DNA of 64,000 nt. Source: Pseudeuparius sepicola (taxonomy: Eukaryota; Arthropoda; Insecta; Coleoptera; Anthribidae). Positions within the stretch are counted from its first letter, which is position 1; every line of letters starts with the position of its first letter. Positions 12,901 through 22,934 of the stretch are shown piece by piece. A program made the translations under genes and the position numbers. Where the stretch lies: assembly GCA_963920635.1 (NCBI GenBank), contig OY987298.1, positions 68,469,949 to 68,533,948 on the forward strand, given 5' to 3'. The notes below the pieces were generated by a model that saw nothing but the letters and a program-made list of their open reading frames with translations, was not told where the DNA came from and ran no database searches.

Positions 12901-14155
12901 AGATACCTGTAACAAAATTCTATCATGATCTTGGCCAGTACCTATACAGGTAACTTACATTAAAATGGTCCTTACAACAGTTTAGGTTTAGCTGGAAGTG
13001 ACATTTTTTTGTTCCAGCTAAGAGACATGAGGGATTATCTCAGTAGTTTTTAAGATACTTAAATTGATGGTAGAAACACCAGACTTGTGTAGTTTTTTCC
13101 AAGAAATTGAATGCCACCAATAAAAAGCAGCAGAATTTCAAACAAAAAAAATACTTCCAAATATTTTTTTGAAAAAATTAATATGGTGATTTGTTGCATT
13201 TTTCATTAGACTTTTTCATTGGACTAATAAATTGCATAAAAAATCTGCACCACATAAACCGGAAGTGATATTTAAGAGTGCAGTTTTTTATTCACTAGTC
13301 TAATGAAAAAGGCAACAAAATCGCCATCTTCAATTAAAAAAAAGAAAAAATCTGTTATTTGGCAATAACTTTTTTGTTTGAAATACAAGTGCTTTTTTAT
13401 TTCTGGCATTTAATTCCTTGGGAAAAAACTACACACGTTTGGTACTTCAGATATATTCGCGTGTAAGCTCTTACCTGGAACAAAAAGGCACTATCTTTAT
13501 TTTTTGAAAAAAATCGGTTATGTTATAATAACAATTTAATAATATAATCACTCGTAAGGTCTTAACTGGGACATCCTGTACATAACTGAGAGGGGGGGAC
13601 AATTTTGTGGAAAGTGGAAATAGTGATTTCATTGGCATTTTAATATTTCTACTTTCTAATCTTACAACCTGGAAGCAGAAGCTTCTTCGCATTTTTGAAA
13701 TACCTATTTGTGGATAAGTATGTCATTTCTTTAGAACAACATATAGAATATGTAAAATCTTAGACGACAAAGCTACTAAAAATATATAAAAAAAGGGTTT
13801 TTTAAAATTGCACATTCCTCTGTTGTTACAATCTGCCACAAAAAAAAGTATGTGAATGCTCCTATGAAATAATGTGAACAGATTAGGTTGTAGCTATAAT
13901 AATTATTGCAAGGACATTAATTTAAAAAGCAAACAAGAGTCACCTACCTTATAATGATCGGGATCTATCAAAATAAGAATTTCAAACGATTGAGCGGGAC
14001 CTATTGGAAGACTTCCACTGCCTTGTTCATCTCCCCAAGTGCCATCGATGTATGTGTTTCGTGCAATATAGCCCTGATTTAATCGCACCGAAAGATGCAA
14101 TGCTGTATCATCCCTGGGCTTTGCATTCGGGCCTGTTTGGAGGTTTATGTTAAAC
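890..14155 (-). CDS. Galectin-like gene, CRD plus Gly/Pro/Tyr-rich tail (six-exon model)
   Basis: Exons 14155-13948, 12666-12528, 12235-11997, 2913-2761, 1661-1173 and 958-890 join with GT-AG junctions and consistent phases (2, 0, 1, 0, 0, 0 at each junction) into one reading frame. The first two encode a galectin carbohydrate-recognition domain: FNINLQTGPN, HLSVR, YIARNTY, TWGDE, then VNGQHFCEFPHRIP and the closing strand LIDGDVSITLISWEG. Galectins are soluble beta-galactoside-binding lectins; insect members act in immunity and cell adhesion. Of the usual sugar contacts, His, Arg, Asn, Trp and Glu are present, but the canonical HFNPR motif reads HLSVR, so the middle Asn is Ser. The CRD is followed by about 310 residues of low-complexity tail, unusual because galectin-3-type tails precede the CRD. 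The N-terminal strands of the CRD are missing from the model. Family call is strong; ligand and role are not shown. Confidence 0.87.
1173..1661 (-). CDS. Galectin tail exon: Pro/Gln/Gly-rich with ESLLSGLL repeats
   Basis: Starts after ATTATACAG in phase 0 and ends CAA|GTGAGT in phase 0, 163 codons. It opens KYGIYPELPRDD and then contains three spaced copies of a P-G-P-(I/L)-E-S-L-L-(S/T)-(G/S)-L-L motif, separated by Pro/Gln/Asn/Gly-rich spacers. An open frame continues past the donor to a TAG at 1152. Splicing at the consensus donor is preferred because a downstream exon in the same phase exists at 958. An alternative acceptor at about 1689 would give phase 2 and does not fit. Confidence 0.75.
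1662..2760 (-). other. Galectin intron between the two tail exons
   Basis: Bounded by GTAAGT (2760) and ACAG (1662). No repeat or ORF is recognised. A stem of about 14 bp spans 2430-2450 (AACTAGTTCTGAACTAGT), with a related ACTAGTTCAGA near 2512. Confidence 0.6.
2761..2913 (-). CDS. Galectin tail exon: amphipathic segment plus Gln run
   Basis: A 153-bp, phase 0-0 exon with acceptor AACTAG|GGT and donor GCG|GTAAGT. It encodes a probably helical segment (ESGFWSQAQEVLAGAIASG, then AAEKLLGGLLSSS) and a short poly-Gln run. It lies across a 9.1-kb intron from the previous exon and is included because frame, splice sites and composition agree. The LLGGLL stretch resembles the ESLLSGLL motifs of the next exon. 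Confidence 0.72.
5602..6124 (-). mobile_element. hAT-type non-autonomous element with hATC remnant
   Basis: Terminal inverted repeats begin CAGGGTTGCT (left) and, read in reverse, CAGGGTTGCTTTGATT (right). Perfect 8-bp target duplications TGTAAAAG sit at 5594-5601 and 6125-6132, the hallmark of hAT insertion. Minus-strand sequence 5930-5815 reads VERIISSFNLVHRKLG, like the C-terminal dimerisation region of hAT transposases, so this is an internally deleted copy and not an unrelated MITE. The subterminal regions are dense in GATTTAAATC-like words. Confidence 0.88.
6180..6515. mobile_element. Small MITE with GCYGTCCTCCTTTT termini
   Basis: Left end GCTGTCCTCCTTTT and right end AAAAGGAGGACGGC are inverted repeats with one mismatch, flanked by TA on both sides. 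There is no coding capacity. A TA target suggests the Tc1/mariner group, but the short TIR makes family assignment uncertain. Confidence 0.5.
6635..6880 (+). other. Short open frame of unknown nature
   Basis: An 81-codon plus-strand frame starting MRFVPRTMSDCSKILSN, with upstream in-frame-like sequence from about 6505 (MYTGFVAEGRCYHLTFG). I do not recognise it. It has no splice context or repeats and sits inside the galectin intron, so a decayed transposon piece is more likely than a gene. Confidence 0.2.
7094..8078 (+). mobile_element. Internally deleted hAT transposon (BED-type finger + hATC)
   Basis: TIRs start TAAAGACCGGATTTTATGCA (left) and TAAAGACCGGATTATATGCA (right, reversed). Flanking 8-bp duplications CATTTGAT (7086-7093) and CATATGAT (8079-8086) differ at one base. 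Subterminal DNA is rich in GCATAT words. From 7313 the plus strand encodes a CGGBP1/BED-like zinc finger start (MPKIQSASWIKLYPEF, FCKACSKIV, then HTKTPSH) interrupted by a stop. From 7703 to the TGA at 7837 it encodes a clear hATC dimerisation tail (VDVERSFSLYKHILSDRRHN). The catalytic core between them is missing. It is likely mobilised only in trans, if at all. Confidence 0.9.
7703..7837 (+). pseudogene. hAT transposase C-terminal (hATC) fragment
   Basis: An open 44-codon stretch beginning PVTLVDVERSFSLY and ending NISD before TGA. The VERSFS and LSDRR motifs are diagnostic of the hAT dimerisation domain. There is no upstream RNase H core, so it is a remnant. Confidence 0.85.
10658..10815. 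repeat. Inverted repeat with about 45-bp arms
   Basis: GCCTTTAAGGTTACCAAGCA on the left is matched in reverse by TGCTTGGTAACCTTAAACGC on the right, with further AAGCAATTGCTTGC pairing inside. The loop is about 70 bp. Probably a small MITE; no convincing target duplication was identified. Confidence 0.6.
10914..11445. repeat. Foldback repeat with about 200-bp arms
   Basis: The left arm (GGTAACTAATTGATTAAGTT, then ACTGTCATCAA, then GAAAGGTGATTTTTTCTC) recurs inverted on the right (GAGAAAATCACCTTTCAAC, then TTTGATGACAGTAATTTAAT). The open frames in it on both strands are shadows of the palindrome. Confidence 0.6.
11997..12235 (-). CDS. Galectin tail exon: Gly/Pro/Tyr tandem repeats
   Basis: The acceptor TTACAG completes a GAT codon (phase 1) and the donor is GGG|GTAAGT (phase 0). 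After a short DDVTASLASQVNAAS linker the exon encodes at least four near-identical copies of a nine- to ten-residue unit of the form YGPPPGGPGG, degrading to PPNYGYGSQPGYGPPPPPG. At DNA level this is a 30-bp tandem repeat, visible on the plus strand as repeated CCTGGCCCTCCAGGTGGAGG. Such repeats are disordered and prone to length change. Galectin-3 uses a similar Pro/Gly/Tyr-rich tail for self-association, but N-terminal to the CRD. Confidence 0.85.
12236..12527 (-). other. Galectin intron
   Basis: Bounded by GTAATA and TTACAG. No element recognised. Confidence 0.75.
12528..12666 (-). CDS. Galectin exon: CRD C-terminal half
   Basis: The acceptor TTCAG precedes GTCGCTGTG. It encodes VAVNGQHFCEFPHRIP, the conserved galectin strand, then LEKVSHLLIDGDVSITLISWEG and a short Pro/Ser linker. 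It ends CAG|GTAATA in phase 1. It joins the upstream exon exactly at DHYK|VAVNG, a junction expected of an intact galectin fold. Confidence 0.92.
12667..13947 (-). other. Galectin intron with foldback element
   Basis: Bounded by GTAGGT at 13947 and CTTCAG at 12667. It holds an imperfect palindrome at about 13050-13455: GTGTAGTTTTTTCCAAGAAA on the left pairs with TTCCTTGGGAAAAAACTACAC on the right, and TTTTTCATTAGAC pairs with GTCTAATGAAAAA. No coding. Confidence 0.65.
13948..14155 (-). CDS. Galectin exon: CRD N-terminal half
   Basis: The acceptor TGCAG|G precedes the final base of an Arg codon and then FNINLQTGPN. The exon runs through HLSVRLNQGYIARNTY and WGDEQGSGSLPIGP to DHYK, with donor AAG|GTAGGT. 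It starts in phase 2 and ends in phase 0. Residues HLSVR and WGDE lie where galectins contact galactose. The 5' neighbour encoding the first CRD strands was not found nearby. Confidence 0.9.
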
Positions 14156-15349
14156 CTGCAATAGATTTATAATTATTAGAATCACTAGCTTGGCAACACC
14201 AATATCTTTTTCAATTAATTGCTTTAATTTAGAGTCTGAATTTTATTTTAGAAACAAAAACATTTTTACATGAGATTTGTTCCCAGCCACTTTTTGTTTT
14301 GTTTGTTCCCTTTTCAAAAAAAAGTTGTTTCTTAAAAAGTAAGAAAAACTGCAATGTACAAATCCACATTTTGCAGTTTACAAATTAACTCATATTTGAT
14401 TCACATATTTGTGCCACAAAAATTTGCTCTCATTCTGTTTTCGATTTATTCAAACTATACTACCCAGAACGTACAACCAACAGATGCTAAAAGGGCATTA
14501 CACTTGCACTGTTTCAAAACTTTCCTTATATTTGATGTCTCAAAATGTTAAATGATTGCCTAAAAGTCTAAAAAGTGAAAATATGTTGGTATATTGGAGG
14601 ATTTGTGTGCGAAATTGAAATTTACTATTAAATAATGGATGTAAAAAGAGTGATGTGGAAGGAGATATTCCATTGATTGACAATGGTTTTCCTTCTGGGT
14701 TTGTTTTAGATTTTTTACTGATTGCCCCAAAAAAATTTGTCCTAGGCTAGAGCATTACTGTAGCTAGACATTTCTAGACTTTTAAACCTCTACTCACAAG
14801 TTGAAAGGCAGAGTGAAAAATGAAATGATATTTTTATGATCAATCGTAGACATATAAAATAGACCTACTTACAAATAGTTAGGTTCTATTAACTATCTAT
14901 TTTCTCACTTGAACATTAGGCTAGGCCGAAAAACTTTTTTTATACGATTTTGGAGGGGTAGTCAAAAAAAAGTTGTCTTAGCGACATGAAAAACTACCTA
15001 AAAAAGCTGGACCCCATATAATAAAATTTAGCCGCGCCCCTCCTCCCATGAATGAATAATTTTTTAAAATTAAAAAATTCCGATTGGGGCATTTACCAAA
15101 ACATTGCATTTACTCTAAGGAATACAGAAAAAACAAATTAACGCCAAATTTTGAATTTTAGCCGCGCCCCTATGCACTTAAAGATTCTCGCAACCCTAAA
15201 AAACCTACTTATTTTTTATTTGGGTCAGTTACGAAAACGAAGTAGAAAAAACGATATTTAAAAATTTATTCTAACATTTACACAGAGACAATGATTAGTG
15301 CTATAGATCAGACAGAACTAGTTACAATATTTTAGGTTCAAAGCTTAAA
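14156..15349. other. Non-coding stretch upstream of the CRD exon
   Basis: I looked here for the missing minus-strand galectin exon (Gly-Gly/Pro-Gly strand ending in a split Arg codon) and did not find it. Two copies of TTTAGCCGCGCCCCT occur at 15028 and 15160. Otherwise AT-rich and unassigned. Confidence 0.4.
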
Positions 15350-15351
15350 TA

Positions 15352-16508
15352 CAGGGTGGTCCAAACTTTATCAGCAATACTTTAAAAACTGCTAGAAAAT
15401 TTCAAAAAAGGAGATTTTTTCATATAAACATGTATCGAAATCCTAGCGGTTTTTGATATACAGGGCGTCAAAGTTCAATTTTTTTTTTCAAGTTTTCTTT
15501 TATTTTTCCTAAAGGAAGACAGTTAAGGCAAACATATTTGGTACAGTTTAGACACTCATTAAATACTATAAATTAAAAATAATTCAGCCCATCTACTTCC
15601 ACCAGTGCCGGAGAGACGGGGTCAACCATCATATTTTTTAATAAAAAATGGTACAGCACTGGAAAAGTATTTTTTTTGCCTTCACTAAGTTTTCCAATTA
15701 ATTATAAGAAAAAACTATTCTTGACTTTTTTTGTGTACCGTTTGTGAAAAATTCACTTTTGTGCTTTTAATTAGTTTAGCAGAAGACAATCAAAGTAGGT
15801 CTAAGCTTTCGAAATTTTGCACACCTACTGAATTTTTAATTCCGAACAATTTTCCTTAATAACACTTTGCCGTAAGACCTGCCTAAAGCCCACTTTACTG
15901 GTGTGACAAATTAGATTTTTTTAAATTCCCAGGAAACATGATTTTTCGAATCTAGAAACCTTTTTGTGAGTTTTAGGACCAAATTTTATTAAGGAAAGTT
16001 ATTCGGAATTGAAAACTCAGTATGTGTGCAAAATTTCGGGAGCCTAGACCTACTTTGATTTTCTTCTGCTAAAAAATTAAAACGCATTAAAATGAATTTT
16101 TCAATTACGGTACATTTTTCGAAAAAAAGTCAAGAATAGTTTTTTCTTAGAATTTATTGGAAAATTTAGTGAAGGCAAAAAATATTACTTTTTCAGTGGC
16201 GTACCATTTTTTTATAAAAAAAAAAATATATATGAGGACTGACTCCCGTCCCTCCGACACTGGTGAAGTAGATAGGCTGAATTATTTTTAATTTATAGTA
16301 TTTAATGAGTGTCTAAACTGTACCAAATATGTTTGCCTTAGCTGTCTTCTTTTAGGAGAAATAAAATATAATTTGAAAAAAAAAAGAACTTTGGCCTGTA
16401 TATCGAAAACCGTTAGGATTTCCATACATGTTTATATGAAAAAAATCTCCGTTTTTGAAATTTTCTAGCAGTTTTTAAAGTATTGCTGATAGAGTTTGGA
16501 CCACCCTG
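15352..16508. mobile_element. Long-TIR TA-flanked element, CAGGGTGGTCC termini
   Basis: Starts CAGGGTGGTCCAAACTTTAT and ends with its inverse, with TA on both sides. The arms pair for almost the entire 1157 bp, around a centre near 15930. The TA target and CAGGG ends suggest a Tc1/mariner-type foldback MITE. Partial relatives occur at 41240-41450 and, more diverged, at 29515-29760. Confidence 0.8.
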
Positions 16509-17294
16509 TATATAGCAACATTGAGCAAATGAATAAAAGGGGTTCTTTGCTCAATGATATAGTAATATAAAATGGAATCTTAGCAGACACTTGTCCGCGC
16601 ACTCAGCATTTATCAGTACTTTCATGTAAAAGGGGTCCATTTTTCTTAGGGATATAATAATTCCTCCCTTCTTAGGAGGAAAATCGTAACCTGGAGGGTT
16701 GATTTTCCTTTTTCTTCTCCTCCATTTCTAACTTGATTTGTCCTCCTCTTTATCTTGAACTTCCTTTTGTAGATTCTCTATGAGACATATCCAATTAATA
16801 ATGTAATACTAATAATAATTATAATGCTTGTAGTAAATCCATAACTTAAGGTGTGTATCTTTTCTATATCGGGAAACTTGTAGAAGTATAGACTTTTCTT
16901 GAAGTTTGTGGATTATTTTCTAAGTTGATTGTTTGAAGTTGGAGAGGTTTCGCTCGTAGATAATCGATGAAGTTTAAATCGTTGATTTGAATTTCTGGCA
17001 AGGTGAATGGTTTTCTTTGAATTTCCTCATTTTTATTAATAAATTGATAGTCTTTGGTTTTTATTTAGCAATTTTTTGGTAAATGTATTAAATTTGGTTA
17101 AATACTAATTTAGATTTGTTCTTTCTTTTGTCAATTCATTGACATTTTAAGTGCATCTTTAGCAGGAATGGCAATAACATATTCGCTGTTATTACGCTGA
17201 TTGGTAAACCATGATAAAATCTTCCTTCTGCTTCTTTTGTCGTGGAAATTATTTATTTATTAACCCTATTTTATTGTTAATATGTACCTATATT
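16509..17294. other. Unassigned AT-rich spacer
   Basis: No firm feature. Minus-strand 16745-16620 gives a short open stretch with NPPGYDFPP, possibly an old retroelement piece; not called. Confidence 0.3.
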
Positions 17295-17295
17295 G

Positions 17296-17753
17296 CTTAC
17301 GCGGACGACATGGTGATCCTAGTTCAAGGCACCAACGTGGAGCTTCTGGAGGAGCTCCTTAACGGAGCCCTGGAGAGGTTCTCACGCTGGTGCGATGTGA
17401 ATGGATTAAATGTCAACCCTAATAAGGTTGAGTTGGTGATATTCACCAAGAAGAGAAAGGTGGACCCCATTCCTCGCATAGAGTTATGTGGGGTCCACCT
17501 AGAGGATAGAAAGAAGGTAAAATATCTAGGAGTCTGGCTGGATTCCAGATTGACCTTTGAGGAGCATATCCTCATGAGGACCAAGAAGGCGTGCAATGCG
17601 CTTTGGGCGTGTCGCAGAGCCGTTGGCACCTCGTGGGGATTGAACGCTAGGATCATGCTCTGGATCTACAGGCCCTCTTACCCTGAGCGCCCCCCGCCCT
17701 GCCGTCTGCACCAATCTGGCCCACTGCCCCGCTCCCCGCAGTCCCCGCGAGAA
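17296..17753 (+). pseudogene. LINE reverse transcriptase fragment (YADD box)
   Basis: A markedly GC-richer block than its surroundings encodes AYADDMVILVQGTNVELLE, then VNPNKVELVIFTKKRK, then VKYLGVWLDSRLTFEEHI and KKACNALWACRRAVG. These are the catalytic YADD box, the NPxK motif and the following thumb of non-LTR retrotransposon RTs, resembling the Jockey/R1 groups. It begins abruptly at the YADD box and loses frame after about 17660. The open frame's first 27 codons are flanking DNA. It may be the same family as the RNase H-end fragment at 62886-63185. Confidence 0.85.
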
Positions 17754-18162
17754 TGTTTTTTTATAACACGCTTTTAAAATGAACTAAAAAGTATAAAATA
17801 TTATAAAATCGGACTAAAAAGTATAAAATAATTTCTCCTAGCCACATAAAGATGGGGCGCGTGATATAGATAGTAAGGAGTGTAAAAAAGTAGCTGCCAT
17901 TGGAAAACATTATTTGCAGTGCAATAGGTACAATTAATATTAGTGACTTAAGGGCATGCATCAATAATAATTATTATTATTTATTGTATGAGCTCCACAT
18001 TTTTAGTCCGTTTTTTAAAAATGTGTTATATTAAAAAACATATTTATTTATTTATTGTTTTTTTATGTGACAGGTGTTACTTTTATTTTAAACTTTAAAC
18101 CAAAGAATAACATGATTTTTTTTGTATAGGTATTATTTTTTATTAAATAATATATAGTGATA

Positions 18163-18988
18163 TTCATAAAGTTTGCACCAAGTGGGGACAATGTGTATTA
18201 TTCGATTTTTTTGAAAACATGATTTCGGGATATGTTGGAGCATATTGCGCCTAAAGAGAGTCGTGACGTCACAGCCCATGCCTGTCAAATCTGACATTTA
18301 AAACTAAGAATTGGGTTTGCCTTTGGAAATACCGGAAAAAATGTGTTGCATGCAAATTTTCAGAAAGATATCAGGATATTTGTTGTTTCTTCATTATATG
18401 TCTTCAAATTGGTACACGATATTTTTTCCTGCAAAATAACTTAAGACACTTATTTACTGGTTGCCTTCTTACTAAACCATAAAAATACAAATAAATTTAT
18501 GAACGAAGAAGTGGAAAATAAGATTTTTTAAAATAGTTGTTGTGTATAACAACACAATATAGGTGTAATTTTAAGGTAATTTCATGCCCTTGGCCTTGAG
18601 TGTTGTAATATTTTTACACAAAACAAACTATATTTTATTTGAGTGGAGCAAAATGATAAGGTACAGTTTTGTATTGAATTTTATGGTTTCAGTTTCAATT
18701 CCTGGAATATAAAGTAAGAAAAAGACGAATATCCTTCTAAAAATTGACATAGGCGCACAATAATACAATACGAATACATTTTCTTAATAACCTTTTCCGA
18801 TTTCCAAGATAAAACCCAATTTTTCCTAATTTTTATTTTAAATGTCATATTTGACAGGCATGGGCTGTAACTTCACGACTCGCTTCAGGCGCAATAGTGT
18901 ACCTAAAACATGCACCAACTTAGCCCGAAATCAGATTTTCAAAAAATGTAATAACAAAATGTTTCCCATTTGGTGCAACGTTTATGAA
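18163..18988. mobile_element. Long-TIR TA-flanked element, TTCATAAA termini
   Basis: Left TTCATAAAGTTTGCACC is matched by the right end GGTGCAACGTTTATGAA, with TA on both sides. Inner arms continue with GCCCATGCCTGTCAAAT and ATTTGACAGGCATGGGC. No transposase. Mariner-like MITE by structure. Confidence 0.75.
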
Positions 18989-19879
18989 TAGCATTGTATT
19001 TTCTCTGGATTTTTCTTATTTTTGTTTACCTACTTCAATCCAACTAAACACAGTAGACGGCAATATATCACAAAGAATAGATTTCGGGAAATTTTGCCCC
19101 CTGCCCCTAAATGCTGGCTACGTCACTGGCCGAGGTAAATAAACCACATGAGTTATAACAAGAACTTCAGTGACCAAATACACATATTAATCGAAAAAAA
19201 AATGTTTTATTAGGTGAAAAAATAATCATAAGGGATCACCCGTCCATGAACCGACTATGTGTAGCATTGCTTGACTTTGACGATTGCTCTACTTAGGTCA
19301 AGTATGACGAGACACGGCACTTTCTGACAGAAAATCCAAACTGCTGCCTTTGTGCAGACTCCATGTAAAATAGGTTAATATTCAAACCTACTAAAATATT
19401 TACACTGAAAGATTGTGCTCATAGACTTATAAGCGAGGGGGAGATATAACTATTTACATTTTAAAGCAATCAGAGATCCTTTTGGTCTACTATTCATTTG
19501 GTTCCTCTGTAAATTCTCAGCGCGTATGGTTGCCACATTTTCGGTTATGTCCCCCAACCCCCTTTTCGCAGATATAAATGGGTACAGCTTATCTATTAAT
19601 AATAACAGAAGAGCATGTAAGCATTGTTAACCGAAGAATAATTGTTGCAAACGCAAACGCCGTAGGCATATATTTTGTGGTAAACTTGTTAAATGCTGTT
19701 TATTAATTTATGTATAATATTTTATGAAGATTAAGCGACAATGCCCCTTAATTCCCACTAGACATATTTCATTGTGACGGGTACCAAACCTGACGCCGTC
19801 ATAAGATTTGTTTGCAACGTTTTTAGTAGTCGGAATATTTTGATTTTCAAGCATTTTCAGGTTTTTACGTGTATTTTTT
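18989..19879. other. Spacer before the P-like element
   Basis: No coding or clear repeat. GCTGGCTACGTCACTGG at about 19110 resembles one end of the CAGTGGCGTAAC repeat family seen at 59036. The left end of the P-like element may lie here but no TIR was identified. Confidence 0.35.
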
Positions 19880-20108
19880 GCAAAAACGTGATATGAAAAC
19901 TTTAAAAAATGGTGTCAGGTGTGCGGAAAGTTGAACTCTTTTAACTCGGAACCGCCTTTTCACTGGTATGTATTATTTTCGCTATTTTCACCATAATGTT
20001 TGGCCCTCTTCATATCCAAAGTACTGCCTTTGCTTTATGTTGATTTGGTGCTTTTAGTTCGGCAGTTATTTGAAATAACAATTTGATAACATTGGTAATA
20101 TTTTGTAG

Positions 20109-20310
20109 GTTTCCCATGGATTCTGAAAGGAGAAAGGTGTGGTTTTCCGTTTTCCCTTGTCGGCTTAAATGAGAACCAGCGTTTACCAAAACACCCGGAA
20201 AATTGTGCGGATAATTTTCATCCATGCGAAATAGTTATAAAGGGAAATGGTCCCCGGTATGTTAAACCTGGAGCTGATCAAAAATTAACTGAGCGACCTA
20301 CGGAATTCAG
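20109..20310 (+). pseudogene. THAP-domain exon of the P-like element
   Basis: After TTTGTAG|G it reads FPMDSERRKVW, loses frame by one base, then continues NENQRLPKHPENCADNFHP, then GNGPRYVKPGADQKLTE, with donor CAG|GTGAGA. FP, W and the Cys before (D)xF are standard THAP positions; the zinc-ligand His of CxxHF appears as Asn. The preceding exon ends at 19965 (WCQVCGKLNSFNSEPPFHW) with a CxxC pair and a GTATGT donor. Confidence 0.8.
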
Positions 20311-21319
20311 GTGAGATATAGTATGCATTTTTAAAGTAATAATAATAATAACTATAATAGAACAATAACAGAGCAATTCTGCAGGTTGCAAAACATTTCA
20401 TTTGAGGAGTTGCTTACTTCGTCTGGGACCACATCTGCTTCTAAAGATAGGTAAGTAAGCCACTTAAACACTATATCCATAAATTAATGTAGTTTCATGA
20501 ACGGAAAAACTATTATCTTCAAGCAAACAAAAACGTTGCTCTTAAAAATCTACTAATTATTGAAAAGTAATTAAGAAATGAAAATTAATTAATATTTATT
20601 TGTACAGAGAAAATCAGTAAGTAATTTATTGAACCAGGGTCTTGTAAACTCAGAAAAAAGCTGTGATGTCTGATAATATTTTTTTATTTAATATGTTCAA
20701 AAATAGATTAATATAAGTATAAAAATGTTAAATAAAATATAATGCATTTCATTACTTTTGACTAAATCAAAAATAGTTTTTTCAGTCACAATACCTAAGT
20801 ACCTATATGACTTAGTCACTTTTGGGAACTTTCATTAAACGCATAGCAGGTCAAGCAACGACGTTGCTAAAAAATGCACATCAACAAATATAGCTCTTTG
20901 AGTGCAAGCGGAAAAAAGAATTTTGAAAATCATTTAATAAAGTAAAAAATGGAATTGACTCAAAAAGAAACACACTGCATTATGAAATAGTGTTTTTTTT
21001 TTATATCTATTTTCTATGTAGGTACTAGGTATATACAAATTTTATTTAATTATAAGGTATATACAAATTTTATTTAATTATAGAGAGCTATTCAAAAAAA
21101 TGCAAGCACAAGCTGAAGACGGAATACAATCCTCTTCGTCAGCTACAATTGCTGCTTCTTAAACAGAGAAAGAGATGCAGAAGCTATTGCAGATAAATTA
21201 GTTATTTATGCAACAAGGATGGAAACCACAACTATATTTTTTTACTAGAAATTGGCAATCAAGTAAAGATATATATTTGACTATATTAGGTTTAAATTTA
21301 AACTTTTTATTGCACATAG

Positions 21320-21530
21320 AAGACTGGCAAGTAGCGATTTTTCCACTCCGGCGAGAAGAAGGAGACATTTAGCAGTAGTACAAGAAACTGTTGGAAAGCA
21401 AAGAAAACGAAGTCACACCCTACAAATGACTGTTAGAAGATTGAAGCTCCGAATTACATCCCTGCAATCTCTTCTGCGTTACTTAAGAGCAATGGCACTG
21501 CAAATAGTACAGATAAACGCACGGAATTCC
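21320..21530 (+). pseudogene. Coiled-coil exon of the P-like transposase
   Basis: After TGCACATAG the frame reads STPARRRRHLAVVQETVG, then TLQMTVRRLKLRITSLQSLL, a basic leucine-rich helix like the P-element dimerisation coiled coil that follows the THAP domain. The matching helix in the second copy (39311-39085) reads ILQETVRRLKCKVKNLNELI. Confidence 0.75.
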
Positions 21531-22317
21531 GCTAGCTTTCAACCGTATACTTTACATGGATTATACGTAAACTGATTTTTGTCAAACCTGTCTCAAACTG
21601 TGGCGAAAATGTAGGTCTACGATTCGTATGGACAATTTTTTTGTTTTTAATTGTAGTTTTTTAATGGTAACAAAAATACTCCTTCAAATACTCCCGAGAA
21701 AATGAAACGGTAGCATTTTTGTAAATTTTACAAGTACCAACAATGTTTTTTAAAAAAAATTTTCATACGAATTGTTCCTCCATCTATTAGTTACATTTTG
21801 GTAAAAAAATCGAATTTTTGGAACTGAAAATAAAAAAGTAGATCGACTTCTAGAAAAACACTGCAAAGCCGAAATCAATATGAATACACAGAATTTCCCC
21901 GTGCCCCCACTCCTGCCCTCTCCTCAAGCGAGTTTCCGTAGAGGGGACACTAAATAGACAAAGATAGGTACAATATGTTCGCCGTTGCACTCTTGTTTCC
22001 GCTTATCGTATTTTACAAGCTTTTTTTATTTAACTTCACCTGTTAGTGTGGGTCGAATCTTGCAAGCTGAATTAGAACCACTTCCTGACATCCGATTGAG
22101 CTGAAATTTTGCATACACCTTTAGTTCCGGTGACAATGCAATATGCAATACTCAATATTGTAATACTTTCTACTTTCTAATACCTAATATGGGTATCAAA
22201 TGAAAGGGGTTGACTAGTACAAAATAATAAGATAAGTGACGTCATACTAAATCCAATATGGCGGACTAAATTTCTTTACCACTCTCCTGATATCGGAATC
22301 AAATATGTACTAAAAAG

Positions 22318-22790
22318 CACAAAATAAAATAAAAGATAAAAACCTTTTTAAAAACAAGCTTTTATTTAAGCCACGTACTAAAACGAATAAAATGAAATAA
22401 ATCATGTACTACATCGAATAGAATAAAATAAAATAAAATAAGTCTAGGTTTTTCTTAGAATAATTCAGTTCCAAATTGCGCCAAGTTTTTGTAATATGTC
22501 GCGAGAAATGTTCATAGAAAGTAGGTACCAATTAATTTTAATATACAGTGATTGGTTGATAAGCAAGTACCTACTTGCCAAAGTATGTATTTTCTTTAGA
22601 ATTCGCGGGACTAGCTTTTTGATTTACAAAATTTGTCGCAATTTGGCATTGACTTTAACGAAAACCTAGATTTATTTTATTTTATTCCTTTTAGTAGATA
22701 CATGACGTAGGTATTTTATTTTATTCGTTTTAGTACATGACTTAAATAAAAGTTTGTTTTTAAAAAGGTTTTTAATCTTTTATTTTTTAT
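22318..22790. repeat. Foldback element with about 150-bp arms
   Basis: AAATAAAAGATAAAAACC, then AAGCTTTTATTTAAG, on the left recurs inverted on the right (CTTAAATAAAAGTTTG, then AAAGGTTTTTAATCTTTTATT). The inner AAATTGCG..CAA and TTG..CGCAATTTGG also pair. It contains runs of the AAAATA-type pentamer. No coding. Confidence 0.65.
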
Positions 22791-22934
22791 TATCTACAAT
22801 AGTTATCTAGCCTAATCTTGATTGAAGGCTTCTATAGGCTGAATTTGATGTTTCTGAAATTCTTCCGGATGGAATTTACAAGTATATAAAACCATAAATG
22901 CAATATTTTTTGGTTGTGTTAGTTCGTCTTTGTA

